From contig NZ_JAUSVB010000006.1 of assembly GCF_030814415.1 (NCBI RefSeq), forward strand, positions 186,001 to 250,000: a DNA stretch of 64,000 bases, written 5' to 3'. A program made the position numbers and the translations under genes. Shown in pieces: positions 53,448-62,093 of this stretch. Position 1 is the first letter of the stretch; the number at the start of each line of letters is the position of its first letter. The stretch is from Cellulomonas humilata (GTDB taxonomy: Bacteria > Actinomycetota > Actinomycetes > Actinomycetales > Cellulomonadaceae). The notes beneath the pieces are model-generated. The model searched no databases. It worked only from the letters and a program-made list of their open reading frames with translations, and was not told the origin of the DNA.

Positions 53448-54683
53448 TCAGGACGTGGGAACGGGGGTGTGCTTGCCGACCATGGACATGGCCGATGCCA
53501 TCGGGAGTGGCCGTCCGGGCAGCAGGACGTTCCAGTAGACCCAGCGGAACGCGAGCTTCCCGAGATGGTTGGCTCTGCTCTCCTTGAGCAGGCTCATCGG
53601 TCCGACGTAGGGCGCCGGGTACATGCCGGTCAGGGGTTGGGTCTCGTAGTTGAAGTCGAGCAGCAGGGCTTTGTGGTCGCCGGACTCGACGAAGCAGTTG
53701 GCGTGGCCGTCGAACGAGTTGGTCATGGGCCTGCCGGCGGCGAGCTCGACGAGGTTGTCGACCAGGATGTCCGCCGAGAAGTGCGCGACGGATCCCGCCT
53801 TGGAGGTGGGGATGTCGGAGGCGTCGCCGACTGCGAAGATCCGCGGGTCGGCGATGGACTGCAGCGTGTGCTTGTCGACCGGGACGAACCCCAGGTCGTC
53901 GCCCAGGCCGGAACGGGTGACGAAGTCAGCGCCCATGTTCAGCGGGATCGTCACGAGCAGGTCGAAGGGCACCTCGCGTCCGTCGTAGGACACCAGCGTC
54001 TTGTCCTCGATGTGCTCGACCAGGAAGTCGGGCTCTACGGTCACGCCGCGGTCGACGAGCATCGACCCGAGCTGTTCGGCTGCGATGGGCTTGGTGAACG
54101 CGCCGTCCAGCGGAGTCACGAAGACCAGGTCGGTGGCGGAGCGCAGCCCGTGCTCGCGCAGCCAGGCGTCCGCCAGGAAGGTGAACTCCAGCGGCGCCAC
54201 GGGGCACTTGATCGGCATGTCGGTGATGTGGACCACGAGGCGACCGCCGCGGAACCCGTGCAGAGCCTCGGCCAGGGCCTTGGCGCCGTCGAGCGTGTAG
54301 AAGTCGAAGATGCTCTGCCGCCACTGTGGGCCGAGCATGCCGGGGGTCTGGTCCGGGCGCGGTGACGTGCCGGACGCGATGACGAGGTAGTCGTACGGCA
54401 GCAGCCGACCGTCCAGGAGCACGACCTCCTGTGCGGCAGCGTCCACCCGCTCGACAGCCTCCAGCACCAGGTCCACGCCGTCGTGCACGAAGGCGTGGCG
54501 GGACCGGACGAGCTCGTCGGTCGGCCCGCCGAACGGGACGAAGAGGAACCCCGGCTGGTACGGGTGGGTGTCGTCGCGGTCGACCACGGTGATCGCCCAG
54601 GTGTCGTCCAGCTTGCGCCGGAGCTTGTTGGCCACCATCGTCCCGGCCGTACCGGCGCCGAGCACCACCACGTTCCTGGTCAT
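53448..54683 (-). CDS. Sulfide:quinone oxidoreductase-like flavoprotein
   Basis: 411 aa. FAD-binding VVVLGAGTAGTMVANKLRR (residues 4-22), LLPYDYLVIASGTSPRP, a Cys in DMPIKCPVAPLEFTF (the position of a catalytic Cys in SQR), IFAVGDASDIPTSKAGSVAHF, and a C-terminal amphipathic tail. It oxidises sulfide to persulfide or polysulfide at the membrane, passing electrons to quinone; close relatives include NADH dehydrogenase-like proteins. First large gene of the minus operon. Confidence 0.88.
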   Translation of the reverse strand: MTRNVVVLGAGTAGTMVANKLRRKLDDTWAITVVDRDDTHPYQPGFLFVPFGGPTDELVRSRHAFVHDGVDLVLEAVERVDAAAQEVVLLDGRLLPYDYLVIASGTSPRPDQTPGMLGPQWRQSIFDFYTLDGAKALAEALHGFRGGRLVVHITDMPIKCPVAPLEFTFLADAWLREHGLRSATDLVFVTPLDGAFTKPIAAEQLGSMLVDRGVTVEPDFLVEHIEDKTLVSYDGREVPFDLLVTIPLNMGADFVTRSGLGDDLGFVPVDKHTLQSIADPRIFAVGDASDIPTSKAGSVAHFSADILVDNLVELAAGRPMTNSFDGHANCFVESGDHKALLLDFNYETQPLTGMYPAPYVGPMSLLKESRANHLGKLAFRWVYWNVLLPGRPLPMASAMSMVGKHTPVPTS

Positions 54684-54688
54684 GGCGG

Positions 54689-54748
54689 TCAGCCGGCGAT
54701 CATTCCGTCGCGGTCGGCGAAGACCACGGCGTCCCAGGTGAGCGTCAT
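54689..54748 (-). CDS. 19-residue leader ORF before the SQR-like gene
   Basis: ATG at 54748 reads MTLTWDAVVFADRDGMIAG and stops at 54689, 5 bases before the SQR-like ATG. It has AAAGGAGAG at ideal spacing, a better ribosome-binding site than the enzyme gene itself. It may be a coupled leader peptide or the relic of another gene. Too short to judge by composition. Confidence 0.45.
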   Translation of the reverse strand: MTLTWDAVVFADRDGMIAG

Positions 54749-54777
54749 CGCTCTCTCCTTTCGACTCCGGGCGAGAA

Positions 54778-54804
54778 CCGCCCGGCCGGGCGGCGAAGCC
54801 GCCC
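54778..54804 (-). promoter_or_regulatory. Overlapping palindromes in leader of SQR operon
   Basis: CCGCCCGGCCGGGCGG (54778-54793) is a perfect palindrome that overlaps the hairpin GGGCGGC-GAA-GCCGCCC (54788-54804). The two structures exclude each other in RNA, about 30-55 bases before the 19-codon ORF. It could be an operator or an attenuator. Confidence 0.4.
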
Positions 54805-54987
54805 TGACTTCTCACCGTGCGCTGGATGCCAGAGCGTGCGTAGAGCACAACGTCCTGGGTACTCGCTCTCCGAGCGCGAAGGCGGGTTCAGTCCGTGCGG
54901 GTGGGGTACTTCCGTTCGGCGGGCGCGCTGTTTCCCCGTCGCCAGACCCGGTGCCGCACCGTCGAGGCAAGGATCGTCGCGGCGCGA

Positions 54988-55031
54988 CGAAGGGCCCGTG
55001 ACTTGCAAAAGTGCAGGTCACGGGCCCTTCG
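54988..55031 (-). terminator. Terminator after tRNA-Ser(GGA)
   Basis: Stem CGAAGGGCCCGTGAC / GTCACGGGCCCTTCG with inner pairs TTGC/GTGC-type around an AAAA loop; starts 6 bases after the tRNA 3' end on the minus strand. Outer arms equal those of the terminator at 50686-50728. Confidence 0.85.
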
Positions 55032-55042
55032 GTGCGCGGAGG
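55020..55042 (-). repeat. Direct repeat / candidate attachment site at tRNA-Ser 3' end
   Basis: Identical over 23 bases to 50717-50739. GGAGG at 55038-55042 is the 3' acceptor strand (CCTCC on the minus strand) of tRNA-Ser(GGA), so an element that recombined here would keep the tRNA intact. Confidence 0.6.
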
Positions 55043-55121
55043 ATGGGGGATTCGAACCCCCGAGGGCTTTCACCCAACACGCTTTCCAAGCGTGCGCCAT
55101 AGGCCACTAGGCGAATCCTCC
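55037..55121 (-). tRNA. tRNA-Ser (GGA anticodon)
   Basis: Type II tRNA on the minus strand. Acceptor GGAGGAT pairs with ATCCTCC, discriminator G; CCA is not encoded. The anticodon arm CACGC-TTGGAAA-GCGTG gives anticodon GGA (codons UCC/UCU). A long variable arm (TTGGGTGAAAGCCCTC) and T loop GTTCGAATC fit tRNA-Ser. Its 3' end is part of a 23-bp direct repeat. Confidence 0.95.
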
Positions 55122-55220
55122 CGGCCGACAGAGGATACCCGACCGGGGACGTGGGACCGAACCGACGGCGAGGGCCGATCGTTCACCTCCGCGTCGCTCG
55201 CGAAGGAGAGGATGCGCACC

Positions 55221-56042
55221 ATGACGTCCCTCCTTGCTCCCGACCTGCAGCATGACCTGGACCTGGCGCTCAGCGCCGTCGATGCGGGGCTGGCCGTCGT
55301 CCGACGGGCCGACGACCGGGCGGTCCTGCGGCTCAAGGGCCCGAACGACCTGGTCACGGCCGTCGACCTGGCGACGGAGGACGCCGTCGTGCGCACGCTG
55401 CGCGAGGGGTCGCCGCTCCCGGTCCAGGGCGAGGAGGGCACGCCGCAGGAGGACGCGGACGACCGGTGGGTGGTCGACCCGATCGACGGGACCGCGAACT
55501 TCGTCGCCGGTCTGCCGCTCGTGGCGTGCACGCTGGCGCGGCTCTCGGGCGGTGAGCCGGTGGTGGGCGTCACCGCCGACGTGACCACCGGGGAGATCGT
55601 GTGGGGCGCGTGCGGTGTCGGGACCTGGCGTCGGGCGGCCGGCGGCGACGTGCGGATGTCGACCGTTGGCGGCCCGATCGACTCGCTGACGGTCACCGTC
55701 GGAGACCTGTCGTGGACGTCGGGGCCCCCGTGGTCGCTCGACGTGCGGGCGGCCGCGCTGCGGGAGGCGGCCGCAACCTTCGGCAAGGTGCGGGTGGTCG
55801 GAACCTCCGCGACCGAGCTGGCGTGGGTGGCGACCGGGCGGACGTCCGCGTCGTTGGCCTTCGGGAACGCGGCCTGGGACGTCGTGGCTGGTGTGGTGCT
55901 GGTCCGAGAGGCGGGCGGGGTCGTCCTGGATGCGCGGGGTGAGCCCTGGTCGCTCGCGTCCGACTCGATCCTGGCGGCGGCGTCGCCCGAGATCGCGGAC
56001 GCGATGGTCGCCGCCGTCGCGCGTGGCCTCGCGGCGGTCTGA
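55221..56042 (+). CDS. Inositol monophosphatase family protein
   Basis: 273 aa. Metal-binding motifs GEEGTPQ (E), DPIDGTANFV (about residues 88-97) and AAWDVVAGVVLVREAGG near the C-terminus are intact. Members hydrolyse inositol-1-phosphate, histidinol phosphate or related monoesters; which one is not evident. ATG at 55221 is preferred over 55212 for spacing from GAGAGG. Confidence 0.92.
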   Translation: MTSLLAPDLQHDLDLALSAVDAGLAVVRRADDRAVLRLKGPNDLVTAVDLATEDAVVRTLREGSPLPVQGEEGTPQEDADDRWVVDPIDGTANFVAGLPLVACTLARLSGGEPVVGVTADVTTGEIVWGACGVGTWRRAAGGDVRMSTVGGPIDSLTVTVGDLSWTSGPPWSLDVRAAALREAAATFGKVRVVGTSATELAWVATGRTSASLAFGNAAWDVVAGVVLVREAGGVVLDARGEPWSLASDSILAAASPEIADAMVAAVARGLAAV

Positions 56043-56134
56043 CCGGCCGGTCCGGTTTCCGCCGACGAGGGTCGGTCCGTCGAGCTGGTCGGCGCCAGAG
56101 TGTCGAGATCCGTCGTGGCGCGCGTCATGCAGTC

Positions 56135-56689
56135 ATGCCCACCATCGCCGTCACCACCGATGCGCTCCTCGTCTCCACCGGGATCGCGTTCGCGCTGGGG
56201 ATCGTCGGCTGCTCCCGCCGCACCGCCCGGCAGTGGGTGGGACACGGCGTCATGGGGTTCGCGATGGCGGCCATGGTCGCGCCCTCCCGGGACCCGCTCG
56301 GACCCGCGGTGTGGGCGGTCGTCCTCGGGGGCATGGTCCTGTGGACCGCGGTGGCTGCGCTGCACGAGCGCGCGGCGGGGGACGTACCGGGACCGTCCGC
56401 GTTCGAGTCGGCGCGGGAGGTCGTCGAGCTGGGCCTCATGGCCGTGCTCGTCCTGGTCATGCCGGCGGTGCACGGTCGGAGCGTCATGCTCCCGAGCGGA
56501 CACCATGGCGAGACCGCCACCGACGTCCGCACGCTCGTCCTGACGGTGCTCGCCGGGTGGTTGACGGCGGCCGTGGCGCTGCACGCGCGCGTGGCGTCGG
56601 CGGGCTCGCGCCACACCCACCGGACCCCTGCGGCGGTGGGCGGGTCGGTCGCGGCGGTCGGCACGATGGCGGCGATGGCCGCGATGTGA
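56135..56689 (+). CDS. DUF5134-like membrane protein
   Basis: 184 aa with five hydrophobic segments. The His/Met-rich pattern (HGVMGFAMAAMVAP, MPAVHGRSVMLPSGHHG, ending MAAMAAM) is typical of the actinobacterial DUF5134 family, which may handle copper; this is inference from composition. It abuts the convergent trmO gene with one base between stops. Confidence 0.75.
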   Translation: MPTIAVTTDALLVSTGIAFALGIVGCSRRTARQWVGHGVMGFAMAAMVAPSRDPLGPAVWAVVLGGMVLWTAVAALHERAAGDVPGPSAFESAREVVELGLMAVLVLVMPAVHGRSVMLPSGHHGETATDVRTLVLTVLAGWLTAAVALHARVASAGSRHTHRTPAAVGGSVAAVGTMAAMAAM

Positions 56690-56690
56690 C

Positions 56691-57101
56691 TCAGCGCTCG
56701 TCGGCAGCGCCGAGCACCGGCTTGATGTCGACGACGGGGGTGCCGTCGACGGCTTCGCAGCCGGACACGTGCAGGCGCAGGCCGTCGACGCGCAGGAGCC
56801 GGACGCGGTGCAGGCCGATCGGGTTCGGCCGGTCGGGGGAGCGCGTCGCGAACACGCCGGTGACAGGTCGTGAGGCGTCGCCGCGCGGGTGGACGGCGAG
56901 GGTCGTGCGGTCGGCGAGGTGGAACCAGGTGAGCAGCAGGAGGTCGTCACCGGGGTGCAGGTCGGCGGCGGCGGCGGCGACCGACGGGTCGAGCTCGACG
57001 ACGACGTCGGGGGCGCCCTCGTCGCCCTGCCGTGCGGCGTCGGACGGGTCGGCCACCGGGCTGCGCACCCAGCCGATCGGACGGAGCTCGGCGGCGGTCA
57101 C
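56691..57101 (-). CDS. trmO: tRNA methyltransferase TrmO family
   Basis: 136 aa. The single TrmO/TsaA beta-barrel domain: [10 protein letters not shown] at the start and [20 protein letters not shown] (the RSP-RPNPIG hallmark) followed by [12 protein letters not shown]. TrmO N6-methylates t6A37 of tRNA-Thr using SAM. GTG at 57101 overlaps the SthA stop codon, so translation is coupled to it. Confidence 0.9.
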   Translation of the reverse strand: MTAAELRPIGWVRSPVADPSDAARQGDEGAPDVVVELDPSVAAAAADLHPGDDLLLLTWFHLADRTTLAVHPRGDASRPVTGVFATRSPDRPNPIGLHRVRLLRVDGLRLHVSGCEAVDGTPVVDIKPVLGAADER

Positions 57102-58537
57102 AGGCTGAACCGCGCGACCTGGCGGATCTTGTTCGTCGCGTCCAGCGCCGCGACCTTGTAGGCCTCGGACAGCGTCGGGTAGTTGAGGACGGTGTCGACG
57201 AGGTAGTCGACGGTGCCGCCGCACGCCATGATCGCCTGACCGATGTGGACGAGGTCGGTGGCGGAGGTCCCGAAGATGTGGACGCCGAGCAGCTCCCGGG
57301 TCTCGGTGTGGACGAGGAGCTTGAGCATCCCGTAGGAGTCGCCGACGATCTGGCCGCGGGCGAGCTCGCGGTACCGCGCGACCCCGACCTCGTAGGGGAC
57401 GGCCTCGGTGGTGAGCTCCTCTTCGGTGCGGCCGCAGTAGGAGATCTCGGGGATCGTGTAGATGCCGATGGGCTGGACGGACTGGAGCTCGCGGGCCGGC
57501 TCGTCGAACGCGTGGTACGCCGCGAGCCGCCCCTGGTCCATGCTCGTCGCCGCGAGCGCGGGGAACCCGATGACGTCGCCGACCGCGAAGATGTTCGGGA
57601 CCTCCGTGCGGTACTGCTCGTCGACGGCGATGCGTCCGCGGGAGTCGGCCGAGAGTCCCGCTGCCGCCAGGTTGAGCGCGTCCGTCTGCCCCTGCCGTCC
57701 CGCCGAGTACATGACGGCGTCGGCGGCGATCCGCTTGCCGGACGCCAGCCGGGTCACGGTGCCGTGCGTGTTGCTGTCGACGCCGGCTACCTCCTCACCG
57801 AACCGGAACGACACCGACAGGTCCCGCAGGTGGAACTTCAGCGACTCGGCGACCTCGGGGTCGCACATCTCGAGCATGGCCGGGCGCTTGTCGATGACGG
57901 TGACGCGGGTGCCCAGGGCGGCGAACATCGACGCGTACTCGATGCCGATGATCCCGGCGCCGACGACCACCATCGAGTTCGGCACCTTCTCCAGCGCGAG
58001 GACGCCGTCGGAGTCGAGGACCGTGCTCCCGTCGAACTGGACCGTGGTCGGCCGGTGCGGCTTGGAGCCGGTGGCGACGATGACGAACCGGGCGGTGACC
58101 TGGGTGCGTCGGATGCCGTCGTCGTCGAGGATGCCGAGCGTGTGCGCGTCCAGGAACGACCCGGTGCCGCTGAGGATGTCGATGTGGTTGCGCAGCAGCT
58201 GGGCGCGGATGACCTCGTGCTCACGGCCGATGACGTGCTGGGTCCGCGCGAACAGGTCCTCCATCGTGATGTCGGACTTCACGCGGTAGCTGGCGCCGTA
58301 CACCTCCCGCTGCGCCATGCCCGTCAGGTACATGACCGCCTCGCGCAGGGTCTTGCTCGGGATGGTCCCCGTGTTCGTCGAGACGCCGCCCATCATGTGC
58401 CGGCGCTCGATGATGGCGACCTTGTGCCCCAGCTTGGCCGCGGCGATCGCGGCCTTCTGCCCGCCCGGGCCGGTCCCGACGACGACGAGGTCGTAGTCGT
58501 AGCGCTCGGGGATCTCGAGGGTGCCGTCGCTGGCCAT
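57098..58537 (-). CDS. sthA: Soluble pyridine nucleotide transhydrogenase
   Basis: 479 aa flavoprotein of the pyridine nucleotide disulfide family. FAD site [20 protein letters not shown]; the disulfide position reads [15 protein letters not shown], where both cysteines are replaced (TNTGT), the hallmark of SthA. NAD-binding [20 protein letters not shown] and the C-terminal dimer domain are complete. It interconverts NADPH and NADH. ATG at 58537. Confidence 0.94.
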   Translation of the reverse strand: MASDGTLEIPERYDYDLVVVGTGPGGQKAAIAAAKLGHKVAIIERRHMMGGVSTNTGTIPSKTLREAVMYLTGMAQREVYGASYRVKSDITMEDLFARTQHVIGREHEVIRAQLLRNHIDILSGTGSFLDAHTLGILDDDGIRRTQVTARFVIVATGSKPHRPTTVQFDGSTVLDSDGVLALEKVPNSMVVVGAGIIGIEYASMFAALGTRVTVIDKRPAMLEMCDPEVAESLKFHLRDLSVSFRFGEEVAGVDSNTHGTVTRLASGKRIAADAVMYSAGRQGQTDALNLAAAGLSADSRGRIAVDEQYRTEVPNIFAVGDVIGFPALAATSMDQGRLAAYHAFDEPARELQSVQPIGIYTIPEISYCGRTEEELTTEAVPYEVGVARYRELARGQIVGDSYGMLKLLVHTETRELLGVHIFGTSATDLVHIGQAIMACGGTVDYLVDTVLNYPTLSEAYKVAALDATNKIRQVARFSL

Positions 58538-58628
58538 CCTCGAAGTCTGCCCGCGAACGTCGCGTCGCGAGAGTCGAGCGGATGACCGGCGTGTGAACGA
58601 GGGCGCGCGCTGGGTTAGGCTCTTCCCC

Positions 58629-58716
58629 GACCCCTCGTGCGGCGTCATCTCGCTGAACTCCCCCAGGGCCGGAAGGCAGCAAGGGCAGGTGAGCTCTGGC
58701 GGGTGTGCGGGGGGTC
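58629..58716 (+). ncRNA. ffs: Small signal recognition particle RNA (4.5S type)
   Basis: The conserved apical stem CCAGGGCCGGAAGGCAGCAA and GGG (58663-58685) with GGAA tetraloop and the Ffh-binding asymmetric loop is unmistakable. The flanking strands GACCCCTCGTGC and GTGTGCGGGGGGTC pair to close the hairpin. Ends are approximate. It binds Ffh for cotranslational membrane targeting. Confidence 0.93.
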
Positions 58717-58720
58717 CTTT

Positions 58721-59146
58721 CTATGCGCGCAGCGCGAGCCTCGTGAACGTCTGGCCGGCGCCCGCCTCGCGCTTGAGCCGCCGGACGAACAGGTCGAGGG
58801 CCGCCGGGTCCGCGACGACCGCGTGCAGCAGGTAGTCGTACGAGCCGGTGACGTGCACGGCGTCGAGCACCTGCGGGAAGCCGCGGAGTGCCGCGGTGAA
58901 CGACTCGTTCGTGGTCCCGTCGGCCAAGCGCACCTCGACGAACACCTCGAGCCCGGTGCCGGGCCGTGCGGGGGGCGACGACGCGGTCACGATGGTGAAC
59001 CCGCGGATGGTGCCGTCGTCGACCAGGCGGCGGACGCGGTTCGCAGCGGCGTTCGGGCTGAGACCGACGCGCGCGCCGAGGTCGCTGTAGGAGAGCCGCG
59101 CATCTGCGGTCAGCTCGCGGAGGATTGCGTCGTCGATGCTGTCCAT
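58721..59146 (-). CDS. Lrp/AsnC family transcriptional regulator
   Basis: 141 aa. N-terminal HTH (LRELTADARLSYSDLGARVGLSPNAAANRVRRL) and C-terminal RAM domain (VLDAVHVTGSYDYLLHAVV). It responds to an amino acid. The divergent LysE-type exporter 70 bp away is the likely target. ATG at 59146. Confidence 0.93.
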   Translation of the reverse strand: MDSIDDAILRELTADARLSYSDLGARVGLSPNAAANRVRRLVDDGTIRGFTIVTASSPPARPGTGLEVFVEVRLADGTTNESFTAALRGFPQVLDAVHVTGSYDYLLHAVVADPAALDLFVRRLKREAGAGQTFTRLALRA

Positions 59147-59154
59147 ACGGCGAT

Positions 59155-59175
59155 GATCGCAGTCGCACAGCGATC
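59155..59175. promoter_or_regulatory. Inverted repeat between Lrp and LysE-type genes
   Basis: GATCGC-N9-GCGATC is a perfect 6-bp inverted repeat of 21 bp in the 69-bp divergent spacer. It is a candidate binding site for the Lrp regulator. Confidence 0.45.
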
Positions 59176-59215
59176 TTCGCAGGAGGCGCGAGCGGCATCG
59201 GCCACCCTGGAGAGC

Positions 59216-59821
59216 ATGTCCCCAGCGTTTGCCCTCGGTGTCTTAGCCGGGCTGTCGGTCGCGATGCCCGTCGGCCCGGTGGGCGTCCTGCTCCTGCGCA
59301 GCGGGCTGGTCGACGGCGTGCGGGTGGCGGTCGCGGCGGCCTGCGGGATCGCGACGGTCGACGTCTTGTACGCGGTGGTGGCGGTGGCCGTCGGGACCCC
59401 GGTGAGCCGGGCCGTCGGCGAGCACGCCGCCCTGGTGCGCGGGGTGAGCGCCGCGGTCCTCGTCGTGATCGGTGTCGTCGGTCTCGTCGCGGCCACCCGC
59501 CAGGCCGCTCCCGACCCCGGGCAGGACCGGACGACCACGGCGGTGCGGAGCTACGGACGGTTCGTCGCGCTGACGGCGGTCAACCCGCTCACCGCCGTCA
59601 CGTTCACGGCGATCGCGGTCGGCCTGGCGGCACTGGTGGGTGGCGCGGGGTCCGTCGTCGCGTTCGTCGTGGGGGTCGGCCTCGCCTCGCTCGCCTGGCA
59701 GCTCCTGCTCGCCGTCTCCAGCGGGCTGCTCGGTCTGCGGCTGCCGCCGGTCGCCCGGACGTGGGTGTCGGTCGCCGGATCGGTCGTCGTGGTGGCCGCC
59801 GGCGTCGCGCTCGTCGTCTGA
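59216..59821 (+). CDS. LysE/RhtB family amino acid exporter
   Basis: 201 aa, six membrane helices. The family core AMPVGPVGVLLLRSGLVDGVRVAVAAACGIATVD (in parts: AMPVGPVGVLLLRSGL, ACGIATVD) and LTAVNPLTAVTFTAIAVGL are present. It exports amino acids or analogues. ATG at 59216 follows GGAGAGC. Likely controlled by the divergent Lrp protein. Confidence 0.9.
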   Translation: MSPAFALGVLAGLSVAMPVGPVGVLLLRSGLVDGVRVAVAAACGIATVDVLYAVVAVAVGTPVSRAVGEHAALVRGVSAAVLVVIGVVGLVAATRQAAPDPGQDRTTTAVRSYGRFVALTAVNPLTAVTFTAIAVGLAALVGGAGSVVAFVVGVGLASLAWQLLLAVSSGLLGLRLPPVARTWVSVAGSVVVVAAGVALVV

Positions 59822-59936
59822 GGCCGCCGTCATCCGACGGTCCGACGCCGGTCCCCCTGCGGGTGCACGCCCGGCGGGAGGGAACGACCCCGGGGTCCGA
59901 CGCGGCGTCCCGCCGTCGCCGGGGAGCCTGGGCACC

Positions 59937-60623
59937 ATGAACACCGCCACCGCACGCCTGTCCGCCCGCGGCCTGGTCAAGCGTTTCGGCTCGACGACCG
60001 CGCTCGCCGGGGTCGACGTCGACCTCGCCGGCGGGGAGTCGCTCGCCGTCATGGGCCCGTCCGGCTCCGGCAAGTCGACGCTGCTGCACTGCCTCGCGGG
60101 CATCCTGCTGCCCGACTCCGGCACGGTCGCGCTCGACGGCACGGAGGTCGGCGGGCTGTCCGACCGCGAGCGCTCGCTCCTGCGCCGCAAGCACTACGGC
60201 TTCGTGTTCCAGTTCGGCCAGCTGCTCTCGGAGCTGCCCGCGATCGAGAACGTGGCCCTGCCGGCGATGCTCCTGGGCACCCCGCGGAGGGAGGCCACCG
60301 ATCTGGCGGGACGGTGGTTGGGGTCGCTCGGGCTCGCCGGCATGGAGGCTCGACGGCCCGGTGAGCTGTCCGGCGGGCAGGCGCAGCGCGTCGCGGTCGC
60401 TCGGGCGCTCATCACCGGTCCCGCGGTGGTCTTCGCCGACGAGCCGACGGGCGCACTCGACCAGAGCACCGGCCACGACGTGATGCGGATCCTCACGGAG
60501 ACGACGAAGGCCGCGGGGGCGTCGCTCGTCGTCGTGACCCACGATGCGCAGGTCGCCGACTGGTGCGACCGCCGCATCGAGGTGCGCGACGGGCTCGTCC
60601 GGCAGGCAGAGGCCGCACGATGA
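59937..60623 (+). CDS. ABC transporter ATP-binding protein, MacB/LolD type
   Basis: 228 aa. Walker A GPSGSGKST (about 39-47), Q-loop FQFGQLL, signature LSGGQAQR, Walker B VVFADEPTGALD and H-loop VVTHD. It energises a FtsX-type permease encoded directly downstream with a 4-base overlap. ATG at 59937 with GGGGAG upstream. Relatives serve peptide antibiotic resistance or lipoprotein release. Confidence 0.92.
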   Translation: MNTATARLSARGLVKRFGSTTALAGVDVDLAGGESLAVMGPSGSGKSTLLHCLAGILLPDSGTVALDGTEVGGLSDRERSLLRRKHYGFVFQFGQLLSELPAIENVALPAMLLGTPRREATDLAGRWLGSLGLAGMEARRPGELSGGQAQRVAVARALITGPAVVFADEPTGALDQSTGHDVMRILTETTKAAGASLVVVTHDAQVADWCDRRIEVRDGLVRQAEAAR

Positions 60624-61978
60624 ACACCGTCCTCTCGCTCGCGCCCCGGTTCCAGCGGGCGGGCGGTCGGGACGCGCGCGTCACCACCGCGCTGGCCATC
60701 ACCGCGTTCGCCGTGAGCACCGGCCTGACGCTGAGCGTCGTCGGCGGGCTGCTCGGCTTCGCGGCGCGCGCCGACCTCCCGCTGGCCCCCGGCGAGCAGG
60801 ACGTGCGCAGCCTCTACGAGACCCTCGCGTGGGTGGCCGTCATCCTGCTCGTCGTGCCGCTGGTCACGCTCGGTGGCGCCGCGGCCCGGCTGGGGGTCGC
60901 CCGCCGGGACGCCCGCCTGGCGACGCTCCGGCTGCTCGGCGCGACGCCTCGCGAGGTGGTCGGCCTGACTGTCGCCGAGACCGCGTGGCAGGGGCTCGTC
61001 GGCGCGGTCCTCGGCATCCTGCTCTACGTCGTGCTGCTGCCGCTGTGCGCGCTGCTGCCGTTCCAGGGCACCACGTTCAGCGTCGCCGAGCTGTGGGTCG
61101 GGTGGCAGGGGCTCGCGATCGCGCTCGTGGCGGTGCCGCTCCTGGCCGCGCTGTCCGGTGCGTTCTCGCTGCGGCGCGTCGCGGTGTCTCCCCTGGGGGT
61201 CGCCCGGCGGGAGACGCCGAAGAAGATGACGTGGCTGCGCGTCGTGGTCGCCGCCGTCGGGATCGGCACGTTCATGCTCGTCAGCGCCGTCGCCGGCGCG
61301 CTCGGTGCCGCCGCCGTGGCGGCGCTCCTCGGGGCGATGGCCGTCGGCTTCGCGACCCTCAACGCCGTCGGGCCGTGGGTGCTCGGGCTCGTCGGCAAGG
61401 TGCAGCTGCGCCGCGCGACGACCCCCGCCCGGCTGCTCGCCGCTCGCCGGCTCCTCGACGACCCCAAGGCCGCGTGGCGGGTGGTCGGCGGGCTGGGGCT
61501 CGCGGGGTTCGTGGCCGGGGCGCTCGCGGTCCTGCCGTCGATGACCGCGATCGACACGTCGCAGGACCCGCAGGGCGCGATCCTCATGGACGACCTGGTG
61601 ACGGGCGCCATGGTGACGCTGGTCGTCGCGTTCCTGCTCGCGGCCGTGTCCGCGGGCATCGCGCAGGCCGCGTCCGTGCTGGACCGGCGCCGGGAGATCG
61701 CACTGCAGAACCTCGCCGGGACTCCCGTCGAGCTGCACGACTCCGTCCGCCGGCGCACCGTGCTGGTGCCGCTGCTGTTCGTCGCCGTCGGGTCCGCGGT
61801 GACCGCGCTCGTCATGTTCTTCCCGCTGCTCGGGCTGGCCGCCGTCTCGTCCCCGCAGGGTCCGCTCATGCTCGTCGCGTTTCTCGCGGGCGGCTGCGCG
61901 CTGGTGTTCGCCGCGACGGAGACCTCGCGGCCGCTGCTGCGGTCGGTGCTGGCGGACACGGTGGTCCGCGCGGACTGA
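60620..61978 (+). CDS. FtsX-like ABC transporter permease
   Basis: 452 aa, about ten membrane helices in two FtsX-like units. ARLATLRLLGATPREVVGLTVAETAWQGLVG (first unit: RLLGATPREV) and REIALQNLAGTPVELHDSV (second unit) are the paired 'R-x-LGA' segments of the family. No large extracellular domain is present. Coupled to the ATPase gene by ATGA. Confidence 0.88.
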   Translation: MNTVLSLAPRFQRAGGRDARVTTALAITAFAVSTGLTLSVVGGLLGFAARADLPLAPGEQDVRSLYETLAWVAVILLVVPLVTLGGAAARLGVARRDARLATLRLLGATPREVVGLTVAETAWQGLVGAVLGILLYVVLLPLCALLPFQGTTFSVAELWVGWQGLAIALVAVPLLAALSGAFSLRRVAVSPLGVARRETPKKMTWLRVVVAAVGIGTFMLVSAVAGALGAAAVAALLGAMAVGFATLNAVGPWVLGLVGKVQLRRATTPARLLAARRLLDDPKAAWRVVGGLGLAGFVAGALAVLPSMTAIDTSQDPQGAILMDDLVTGAMVTLVVAFLLAAVSAGIAQAASVLDRRREIALQNLAGTPVELHDSVRRRTVLVPLLFVAVGSAVTALVMFFPLLGLAAVSSPQGPLMLVAFLAGGCALVFAATETSRPLLRSVLADTVVRAD

Positions 61979-62093
61979 CGGCAGTCGGGTGCCCGTCCGG
62001 GCAGGCTGCTCGTCTGCTCCTTGACGACCTGACGGGGCCCGCGCTGCACTGGACGGAGTCGCGGTCTGGTCGCACGGCAGGGGGCCTCTCGAC

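Larger units (their letters stand above)
50740..55019. mobile_element. Putative islet inserted at tRNA-Ser(GGA), no integrase left
   Basis: A 4.28-kb segment lies between two perfect 23-bp direct repeats, one of which forms the acceptor end of tRNA-Ser(GGA). It carries a coherent accessory module: ArsR regulator, permease and thioredoxin on plus; SQR-like enzyme, TusE/DsrC and DsrE on minus. I see no integrase; 170 bases at 52434-52603 have no recognisable gene and could be a remnant. Inference from repeats and content only. Confidence 0.5.
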
